The notes beneath the pieces are model-generated. The model was not told the origin of the DNA. It searched no databases and saw nothing but the letters and a program-made list of their open reading frames with translations. The position numbers were made by a program, and so were the translations under genes. DNA of 64,000 nucleotides, from positions 25,629,791-25,693,790 of the forward strand of contig CM067316.1 in NCBI GenBank assembly GCA_034231615.1, given 5' to 3'. Of the stretch, positions 25,101-37,100 are shown in pieces. The DNA comes from Meghimatium bilineatum (taxonomy: Eukaryota; Mollusca; Gastropoda; Stylommatophora; Philomycidae). Position 1 is the stretch's first letter; every line of letters begins with the position of its first letter.

Positions 25101-28100
25101 CGATGCTGTGGTGACTGTTGCGGAGCTTGTTTTGGTTGCTGACCCATGAAAGGAGACTGAAAACCTGTCCCGCCCTGAGCTCTGCCCTGTTGGAAACCTG
25201 CTCAGATGAAATTTCGAATTCATTAATAACTTGAAAACTACATTGCATGGCAAAGATGAGGCCAAGAACAAAATAAAGCTATGAGTGGAAAGAAAACATG
25301 GGCACAGAATAATTTGATGAAATGTACATCATGGCAGAAGATAGAAAATATGGTAGATTCACTACATCATCATCAGGTGACATATTCTTTTCTAGAATGT
25401 AGTCTTCCCTATGGATCTCTTGAATTCTCCTTAGTCTTGAGCAAGTGTCTCACCTATTTTAGTGACATGTGCAAGCATTCTTGAATGTCTTTTGTCAAAC
25501 AGTATCTTGGGCTGCCTTTGCCCCTGTTGCCTTCTATCATCCCATCCAGTAACACTCTCTCCATGCTGCGGTGTCTCTTAACATGACCAAAAAAACCTAA
25601 CTTTTTCTTTAAAATGGTGTTCGATTCTTTAATTACAACTAACCATACAACTAACTTTAAATGTAGTGATGATAAGATTCTTCTTTTTCATCGTTCTTCA
25701 GTTAGATATCAGGTTACAGCACCAATAGCTTCAATGAATAGATTCGCTTCAGGTCATCCATGGAACTTGTCAAGTCTGGAAGTAGGCCATATTTTCTCCC
25801 TCTCTTCTTGGTAGAATTGATAGGCATGAAGAATGTGTTCTGCAGTCTCTGGGCTCAGTCTACAGTTGCACAGGTCTGTCTCCAGCACCAATAGCTTCAA
25901 TGAATCGATTCGCTTCAGGTCATCCATGGAACTCGTCAAGTCTGGAAGTAGGCCATATTTTCTCCCTCTCTTCTTGGTAGAATTGATAGGCATGAAGAAT
26001 GTGTTCTACAGTCTCTGGGCTCAGTCTACAGTTGCACAGGTCTGTCTCGTCAATCTTCAGCTTTCGGAACATTTGACTTCTCAGTCTGTTGTGGATGATC
26101 AGATTTATACTGTATCCTTTTCTCACAAAGCTTTGTTATTGAATATGAGTTGATGTGAGTCTATTACTTATGTAAAACCAGCAAGACATTTGGGAACTAT
26201 TTCTGCCAATGTCTGCATGATGTTATACATATTTGATCCTTATAGCCAAACACTTTAGCAACACTGGACTTATGGGTAACTGAAATATCCAGATCACAGC
26301 CTTCAGATTGTGTTTTACTAATGACCAGTGTCAGATTGCTCTAAAAATCACATGTATCTTTACATAGTAGCTTTCCACCTTTGGACTTTCAGTACATTCC
26401 TATGTTGGATGTTTTTAACATTTCCTTCTATTACGGTATGTATTTTTTTTTTATTGTGTTTCATTAATGGTTTTTACATTTCTAATTACTTTCACAGTAA
26501 GTATCACTTTATTTTTTTTTATTGTGTTTCATTAATGGTTTTTACATTTCTAATTACTTTTACAGTAAGTCTCACTTTATTTTTTTACACTTTGACTTTT
26601 TAACTGTACTCTAAGGGTTTTCCAACATTTTGGTCATATGTCTGGTTTTTGGGGGGTTTATTTTGCCAAGTAAAACTACCGTACTCAATTAATTGACATA
26701 TTTTCTCTTGGTGTCTATTTACATTAGGGAACTATGAACTCAAACTTATGTTGTCCTGTAGTCATATGGTCTCCGATGATAAACATAAGAGATGTTTCAT
26801 TCACGCTGTGGAACTTGGAGATGATATTCATCTGGAAATTAAGCAAACTCCCTCTACATCTGCAGCATGTGCTAAACTTAGATTTGTTACCAGGATGAAC
26901 TGTATTGGAGGCTATTTAGATTCTTAGTTAGTCATCTCTAACTCTGAATCATTGGTTGGTTAGTTGCAACTGTCCATGGGCCCAATGCCATTCTGTGAAT
27001 CACCAAATTGAATAAAAGAGAAGTGTTTAAGTTCTTGCTCTAGCACTGGATTTCACACAAAAAGCAATGTGTATCCCTTTGAAACACCATTAGAAACATG
27101 CTGGAGAAAATGCACTATATTTAACATTTAAACCCTGTCCCCTTATATCAATTTACACAGAATGATAATATAATTTTTTCAGTATACACTATACTGCAAC
27201 CATTGCAACAGACAAGAGGAGGAAACAGTAAAACATCACCTTATTGAATGCACTGCACTACAAGACCTACGAAAACAACTGTTACCACCAAACCCCTCCA
27301 CACCAACACCCTTTATACACACACAACACAACTGAAGAAGACATGCACCTACCACCATCAGACACAGGAAAAGTGAAAGCTCGCAACCCTGGGGATTGGG
27401 TAAGCATATAATCTTTTCAGTACTTCACAATAGATATTCTTAGATCCATATTGAAAATGGTCAAATAGTAATCAATAGATGATATTCTCAAATATATAGT
27501 AAACCAACAATTTATTTACCGGTTGATATTTTAAAAAAAAAACATCAGTTGGTTGGTTGGAAACAAGTTTACGATCCATGGATATTATCATTTGAACCTA
27601 CAGAGCTATTTGTCATGAAAGGTACTCTCAGCAGATGGAGAGCTGCTACATTGAGAGGGACAGAGAATTATGGGGAAACCACAGTATAATGACGTCACTC
27701 TGCCATACCTTTTGAATGCCTTTATTGTGTCAAAACACTTGACATACCCAAAGTACATGGTACTTCATGTAAGCAGTTTACAGAACGTGTGGTTGCACTT
27801 GGTTGCAGAGCCATATTTGTGGTACTTTCAAGGAAATAACAAATGTAGTTGAGTAATCCTTGCAGTCACTTTCTACTTATCTACATTAATATAAGAATAT
27901 GTCACAGCTAAGGCAATATTATCACAGATAGCTTCTTCTTCTTTCGTTCACTTGAAACATGTCTATATCTGTAATTCTGTCTCCTTAATAAAACTCACTG
28001 TCTTTTGTAGTTCATAGTGTCCCATAGAGTTTTGATTCCAGTGTTGTTTCCTCTGGCCAATATGTCTGCCTCAGCGTTTCATGCTCAGAACACTCTTGAA

Positions 28101-31100
28101 GTATATGTTTGGCACTCTGTGCTGCCTGTCCACATGTACACATGGCAGTGTTGCCAATCTTGAACTTTGTATACATGTGACTGCGGAGTTGGTTGTGTCC
28201 TGTTCTGAGACGTAGAATTATAACTTGTTCTGGTCTGTTCATAATATGATAGTCATCTTGTGTTGGTGTTTGTGGCTTTCTTATTGACTTGATCATCTGT
28301 TTTTTCTGATGGTAGGTGATTGGTATATCTGGTTGGTCTTCGGCAGCACCTTCCTTAGCCAGTTGGTCTGCTTTTTCATTTCCTGGTATTCCACAGTGAG
28401 AGGGTATCCACTGCATGGTTACCCTATACTGGTAAGACAATTCGATAAGTAGTTTTTTCAAGTCTGTTAGTTTTCCATACTGGAGAGCTTGAAGCACTGA
28501 CCTTGCATCTGTCAGGAATACCACAGGCTGTAGGTCAGAGTTGGAGTTCAGCAGTTTTTTAGCTGCCACACTAATTGCCTGGATTTCAGCATCATAATTA
28601 TTGCAGAATTTTCCTGTTGGTGTTCTGATGGTATCTCTAGGCTTGTGTGGATATTCTATATATACACCTGCACCTCCATTCCTCACGGCATTCTGTGCTG
28701 ACCGATCTGTGTATACTCTGACCCATATATCTTGTGGATAGTCCTCATCCAGGAAACTGACGGTGACTGTCCTTCGCTGCACACTGTTCTGTTCGTCCTC
28801 GCTTAGTATTCCTTTCACATGGGTCTGAATGTATATTGGCATTCCATGCCTTTCATTCCACGGGGTTTGTTCTGGTACAGGCCTTAAGGGGCTGTCAACT
28901 TCAGGTAGGTCTGTAAGTTGTCTGCGGAGTCGTTTAGCTTGATGGATAAAGCTGCTTCTTTTCAGTCATCCCCATTGCTAGATTTTGGAATCTTTCCTTC
29001 ATTGGATGACTTGGCATACACTGAAACTTTTCTGCCCGAATTAGTACTTTTGTGTCTCTGCGTTCGCCAAGTGTTTGCATTCTTCCCATTTTCTGCATCT
29101 CTGCTATGGGTGTTGATTTCATTTCACAGATAACTAATCTTTGTAAAAACTACCTTCATATTCTCCAGCTATACATGCATGCAGTGTGAACAAACAATCA
29201 AACATACGCAGGTGTTTATTTAAATAAAGAAGTCAATATACAAAATAACATCTATCACATGGAATGTCAGATGAATTGGAAACATTGACTAAACTTTTAC
29301 ACACAACATTAAAAACCCAATTATATACCAATTGTTGTTCCTCCTGTGGTCATTTGTTGAGACTTTTGGGACAAGTTGGATCCAGAACCTTTGAAAGAAT
29401 TTTTGACTCCTAAGTTTCCTGTGGGTAGAGGAATAAGAATATGACACCAAAACACAAAACTAAAAGCTAGTTGTACAGTTGTTAGTGCACTTACTTCCTT
29501 TCATTGTCATCAACAGAAAAAAACTGTTGTAGACCACATATATCTTCCCATTCAAAAAAAGGAACAGCACTTTTTTATTTTATTTTAGAAACTAGGACCT
29601 TGAATTCAAAATGTTAAATGTGTGCTGGAGTATGGCTTAAAGAATTTGAGAAGTTTGGGGGGGGGGAGATAAGGAGGAACTCAGGCAATTACAGACATTC
29701 ATAAATGAATATCTGTGTAGAATAGATGGTTGGGTTCATTCTTGACAAAAATTACATAAATTGAAAAACAAAATGTGTAAGCGGGCGTGCCATACAAAGT
29801 TTTATTAGCAGATAATATATTGTTCGGTCTTTCTTGTGAAAAAAACAAGTGTTAGAAATGATGTTGAATACTAGTATTTACATAGGTTGCCAATACTTCT
29901 CAATATCAGTGATTATAGTATTAAACAAAGAGAACTAAAGAGAAATAAAGATCAGGCAAATAAAATATTTTGGTCACATTAAAAGACATGACACCTTATT
30001 GAAGACCTTACTTGAGGGCAAAGTTAAAGAGGCGAGCAAGAGGTAGGCAGAGATACAAGTGGGAGAATAACATCACAAGATGGACAGGTTACAGTCTAGC
30101 AGAATGCACCACCAAGACAAGAGACAGGGGATGTTGGAGATCCGTTGTAGCCAACCTTCGTTACGGAGACGGCACTTGATGATGATGAGTATTCAACATG
30201 CTGAATCATCATCTTCTTCTAACATGTTGCTGTCACATGTATTCACACATGTATTCACACATGTATTCACACATGTATTCACACATGTGTTCACACATGT
30301 GTTCACACATGTATTCACACATGTGTTCACACATGTGTTCACACATGTGTTCACACATGTGTTCACACATGTGTTCACACATGTATTCACACATGTGTTC
30401 ACACATGTGTTCACACATGTATTCACACATGTATTCACACATGTATTCACACATGTATTCACACATGTATTCACACATGTGTTCATTAATTATTACACCA
30501 TTTATCAATGTGTAGCATTCTGTTGATGACTAATTACGGTAGTAGTGATGTAGAAGTAGTAGTATTAGCAGTAGTAATGGAAGTTGTAAGTCCGGCTCTG
30601 TGGCAGAATGGTTCGATCCCCGCCACAGGCAATTGTGCATCTGGACCGTTCAGAAAGCAATGTCAAACTATTGAACATATTTATATTGCCAGGAAAAATC
30701 ACTACAGCCAGAAATGCTGGGTTGATGGCTACTCCTGAATAGGATATCCTACCCATGGTAGTTGTAGTAGTAGCAGCAGTATTAGTAGCAGTTTTAATTG
30801 TCATAGAAGTAGTGGTATCAGTAGTAGTACAGCACGCCTACTAGTAGTAGTAGAGCATTTAGTAGCAGCAGTTTTAGTTGCAATATCGATTGTATATATA
30901 AAATTGCCAACACTAATTAAAACAACCTCAAAAACCTCCTGAGCGAAATTCTTTTTGCAAATGATCAAGCAATAATATCAACATCAGAAGAACAACTACA
31001 ACAATATATAAATTGACTCCACACAACAAGTAGGGACTTTAACATGAAGATACACGCAGAAAAAGACCAAGGTAATGTCAATAGCAAAAACAGAAAGAAA

Positions 31101-34100
31101 CACTATTTTCATCGATGACCAACAACTGACACAGGTGAAGGAATTCACTTATCTTGGAAGTATCATATCATCCAATGGCAAAAACACCAAAGAAATGCAA
31201 CATAGCATACTAAATCTTAGGGCAGATGTCTCCTATTTTCAAAAATAAACATGTAAACATGAACACCAAAACTGAACTATATAAAATGATCATCATACCA
31301 TCACTATACTACCAATGTCAAACATGGACACTTACAACAAATGACAAAAGAAAACTTGTTACAACAGAAATGACTTGTCAATGCAGAATTCTCGTAGTAA
31401 CACTAAGAGTCTCAGTCTTTGGTGGAGAAATGAATATAAAAGGTGGGTATTTTTTATTATCTCAAAGATCTATAATCTGAATAAATGGTAGAATGGGTTA
31501 CCAACAAGTTACTTTTTTGCTGTAAAATTGATAATTAGATCCCTCACATGTTAGCTATCTTTGTGACTTTCATCTGCTGTGAGGTCTCACTATTATTTAT
31601 TGTTAATAGTACAAATGGTGAATTCTACAAAAAGGATATACAATAAATTACAAATGCATATTGAAACTAAATTGGGAAAGCAAATCTTCTTCTTCAGCGT
31701 TCATTCTTAAACTTCCGCTGGATCTCTCTTGTAGCAGGACAATGGTCCTACTAGATTTCCAGCAAGATGCAGTCCAGAAAATGGAAACGCGCTTTGTTGC
31801 CATTTTATTTGCACCACTGGCCCGACACATTCGCCTTCGGTGGATGAAAACAAATGAGAATTATAAAATGCTACATCTATTCTATATTACTGTATGGCTC
31901 TGAAACATGGACAATGAAAAAAATTGAAGACATAATTGATACCTTGTAATGTGGATACATAAAAGAATAGGGAGAACTTTGTGAAAAGAGAACAAACAAA
32001 GGAGTTATAACAACACTTCATATGAAGACAGAACTATTAAAAGAAATAAACATCAAACAAATAAAGTATTTTAGACATATTAAAAGACAGGACACCTTGT
32101 TGAAGAGCTTACTTGAGGGTAAAGTCGAGGGGAGACGAGCAAGAGGTAGGCAGAGATACAATTGGGAGAGAAACATCACTAGATTAGCAAGTTACAGTCT
32201 GACAGAGCACTCCACCAAGGCACGAGATGGGATATTGGAATTCTGTTGCAGGCAAACTTAGTTGCTGAGATGGCACTTAATGATGAGTGAAACTAAAAAC
32301 TGGTATTGAAACTTCCCCAGGAACTGATTCTGTTACATGTCAAGTGCAGTGAGGCTTTCTTTAGTGGGATTTGTCATGAGACAGGTGGATGTTTTATGAT
32401 TTCTGCACCAGGCAAATCAGTGGCAATTTTGCTACCTATTATAAAAGAACGAATTGTTGAGGAAGTACTGTGATATCAAATAAATGGTATGCATATTAGG
32501 CAGTCAAAATATTAGATGGCACAAGACATGAAACTGTAAATCATTCACTGCATTTTATGGATCCGAAGACAGGAGCACATATGCAATCCATCAATAGATG
32601 TTCTGCAAAGGAATGTAACCATGGACAGAGTGGAACAAACTGACATGATACAATCTTATATGTTTGAACCCATGTGACGGCAATGTGTTCAATGTGCACA
32701 ATTAGACTTTTAATACAATTCTGGAAGACATAGCAAAATGTGGTGCATTGACATAATTACTAACATTTCATGTAAGACCGTACAGCATAATAACAGTACT
32801 TCTGGCGACAGAAATGTGAATCACTGCATGTGTGTGATAAATCCATTTAAATTTTGAAAATAATACTCACGTAGAAGACAGGTAATGAAGTCCTACTGAA
32901 TGATGACTAACACACTACACACTATCACTAGCGGATGTTTGCATGAATAAACATGGTACATACAACGAAACAAAACACAGAAAATAATCATACAAATGAC
33001 AATACACAGGACAAAGTTGACGTTTCGGACCATTAGGCCTTTTTCAAGATACGGACATAACATACAAACATAAAAAAACCACAAGTAGAAATGAATGTGT
33101 GTCAGAGTGAAATATGGTAGTTAGATACCGGAAGCATACAAACAGGAAGTACACAAAGATGATAATACAAGTGGAATGAGAGGATTACCACAAAGAGCAG
33201 TACCACCTCCTATTGATTACTAAATTTTGAATGGAGATCAATTTAAAACACATCCACACTTTAAAGAACATCTTGAAATAAATTACGAAATCGTGATAGA
33301 TAAGACAGGATGAACTGGGTGAGTCTATGGCGATATCATGTTGAAAATACTATCACTTTGGTGTGATCACCTAAGTTAAGTAACTCTGGGTGGGGTTAGT
33401 ACTTAGATGGATAACCACTTGGGAACACTACATATTGCAGATATTTTAATGCCTGTGTGTTGTCAGGACACGAAAGGGGAGTAAAGAATAGCAATATTGT
33501 TTACCTTCCATGCATGTCATAAGAGGTGACTAAGGAGGTTTTGGGTGGAGTTGGCTGACACATCCCATATATGGTTAAAGTGACCCAGAAGTCATGCTGA
33601 AGTCGGATGCATCAGACAGAAAGTTACAGATATCACAGCCAAGCTGTAAACCATGATACAACGCATTCCATTCTCCATACTATATCCAACTAATTTGGAA
33701 GAGTTTGAGAACAAACACAGAAGAACTGGAAAGAATAGTTAATGACAAAATAACATGGAAGAGAGTTGAAGACAAATGATCTATGGTTAAAAAGTCCCTT
33801 GATGATAAATTTCAAGTCTTAATTTGAACATACTTCCTTTAAAGCTTGCAACAGTTAACATTTAATACATATCAGTCGTGTTTACCTAAATCAGCAAATG
33901 GATCAGCTCTGGGTACTTGCCCTATACCACTACTCATTCCCATCATCCCTGGCTGCGGTGATCCTCTACCTCCTTGAACATCCAGCATACTACTAAAATT
34001 CATCGCTGACCCTGTGCTTGCACTCTTATGCATGCCCCCAAGACCAGGACTTAAGTTGTTAGTAGCTCTAAAAGTACTGGGCTGCTGATTCAAATTTGTA

Positions 34101-37100
34101 ACACTTGCTGCAGTCCAGTTCCCCATTAAGTCTGGTTCAGTATCTTTGCTGGATGTCTGCGTACTTTCCATGAAAGCAAAGAAATCATCGTCGCTGACAG
34201 GGTTAGCCTTTTGAGATTTGCTAGCTTGATTTGAAGATGATGTACTAGCTGCTTGACTGCTACTAGAAAAGTTTTGGAATGGATCAAAAGCATTGCTTGA
34301 AGATGTATCAGCTGATGTCATAAGGTCTGGTTTGGTTGGAACTGGTATGGAACCTATTGAGAATTCCTGGAAGGGTTCAAACGTATCATCTGCAGCAGCC
34401 ATTCCCAACAAGTCAGGTTCATGAGAACTAACTCTAGGTGGCTGATTTGAGTCATGCCCAGTTAACAAATCAAAGTTTGTAGAATCCCCACCAATGTTAA
34501 GCAAGTCTATAGCAACATTATTAGATTTGTCAGTGTTCATATTCAGCAGGTCAATGTCTTCCTCTTTATTGTTAGAAACATGAGCTTTGAGTCCACTACT
34601 AAAGAAATCTACAGTGCTGTCATCCTTTACTTTTGGAACATGGGAGACGGCCTCATATCCTGCAGGTACATCAGCTACGTTCATATTTGATCTAAGATTA
34701 TTGAAATCATCATCATCATTGTCTGAATCATCATTTAGTAATCCCAAATGTGATTCTGTGGGCCCGGCATGTTGATCTGTTTCCTTATAATCATCACTCC
34801 ACTGCAGAGTAGTAAAGAAACTTCCCACTCCTCCTGCATTTCCATTGGCTGGCAATACAGATGGCTCTGGTCTCTTTTGCTGTTGAACTGGCTGTCTAAC
34901 AGGTGTACCAGTTGTATTTGTAGTGGGTTCTGTATCAAAACTAGAGGCTCGACTAAGGCGACTCCTGGCTCTTTCAGACACACCTAGAAAAAAATTAAGA
35001 GTACATTATTCAATTGTGAATGTGTATGTATGTGTATATAGAGGAACGCTATACAATCATACAATGCTGAGGAAGGTCCAAATGAGATGGGATAGATATG
35101 TGTTTATGTCTGACAAATACATTATAAAACAGCTGATGTATGGTGAGTTCCTTAGGAATGCTTCAAGGACTCTTTCAAAGTGTCTCTGAAGAGCTTCAAC
35201 ATTGACATCACAATCCAGGAGTCTGTTATAGCTCAGCAACACCAGCAAAGGTGCTAGAGAGGCAGCAAATCTCAGAGTCACAGAAAAAATGTGCTGCCCG
35301 CAAAGACAAAAAAATACAAAGATGTCTAATCCTGATCATACATGTTCCAAACATGACAGGGAATTCTATGAGAGAATTGAACTTTTCAGTTATCTCCACA
35401 CACACCGGAGAGCAGCAACAAAACAAGTCTAAAACTGTTGTTATTATTGCCTGTGACAGACTATAATTAGAGTAATCCTACATTTGTTTTCAATCATTCA
35501 ACTTACTGTCAATATAGAAAGCAGAAATTTCAAGTTATGAATGCTTTACAAATCCTGAAAACTTAAGGATGTAAGAAGGTTTTTGGTTTTTATATAAAAT
35601 AATAAAATGAGCAAAAACAATATGAGATAAAGAGGCTTATCTGGGGATGATCTTAACAAGTTGGAAACAGAACAGCCAGAAATATGCAATAAATGACAAG
35701 CTATAGAAAATAAGCCAATATTGAGAGTTACCAACTTTTTTTGCCCCTTCCATAACTTTCCTCTCCTGAATTTACTAAGAAAATTGAAATTAGTGAGGGA
35801 ATGATTTCTTTTCTATGTTCAGAATAAAGTAAGAGAATTTTTAATGTGCTAGAAATGAGCATCACTAAGAGTTTAGACAAATATTAGTTAACCAAATGAG
35901 AACTGCAACTCCCAATCATAATTGATAGACAATTGATAATATGTACTCACTGTGCAAAACTGAAATCCAACAGGTAAAAGCTTGAAACAGGATAATGAAG
36001 TTTTGCTAATCACTAGAAACACACATAATAACACACACACATTGACATTTCAACCAAAAGGCCTTTATCAAGATTACATATACCCATACATCAAAATATG
36101 ACGAGCAAGAATGACACAACACATGTTCACATGGCCTAGCAAAATGTGGAGATAACCAGAAGGATTGAAACTATGTCAGAGGTGCAACTACACAAACAGG
36201 AAATACACAAAACACATACAATACATGTGAAATGAGACAAACAGATAACTGATGGAATAATTATGGACATACTAAAGCTGAGATTGGAGCAGATATGGAC
36301 AAGTCTTGTGTACAATGATAATGATCTGGTTGCAACTATGGATATAATCTACTCCCATCTCTTTGGTAGCATAGATGCTTACATACTTTCCTTCAATGTA
36401 GTTTTGTTTATTTTAATTCCAATTTTACGTTTATCCTTATCTTGATAGCGGATGTGTGGTCAAAACATTGAATCCCGGAAGTAAAGACTACGAGGGAGAG
36501 GAGATGGCTACGGCACCTCATATAGCAGAGCTACCGAAATGTGAGATCATTAAAATTTCACACTCCCTACGGCATACTAAATGCTATGAGTTAACTTTAC
36601 TCTTTAAATGTGATAGTTCAGTCTGGCAATGGCCTGTTCTAAGTCAGAAGATTATAACCTGGTACCTGGTCTACTGTTGACAGTGAGTAGTATGCATCTC
36701 TGGGATCATATTCTGGATGATCTCTTAGTAATTTTTCCCATAGCTATTTTTCATTAGCAACTTTATTTCATGAAATTGGCATTTTCTTCTGCCCTCTTTG
36801 GTCAGTTTATCTGCCTCCTCATTTCTGTGTATGTTGTATCGTAACACTGAAAGTATTTTACAAAACTGCATTTGTTAAGAAATAATGAACTTACCAAATT
36901 CTGTGAAAATCTGATGGGCTTCTTCTTTGGATGAGAATAAGATTTTTGGTGTCAACGTCCCAGTAGGGAAATTTTCCCATGGCTGGCGCCGGTCTCCACT
37001 GATCTTTTCAACTGGAGCAACTTTGATATCCAGTGTTGCAGTAAACAATTCCGGGTACTTTTCTGAAGTGTCAAGCTGATCTAGGTCATACCTGCAGATG

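Noticed and set aside
30080-30526. Repetitive open frames in four frames around 30.2-30.5 kb
   Set aside because: They come from the 12-bp array; no start context, domain or splice support.
33323-33442. Working 5S rRNA gene
   Set aside because: Too many changes in the internal control region and conserved loops, and it is joined to a SINE body.
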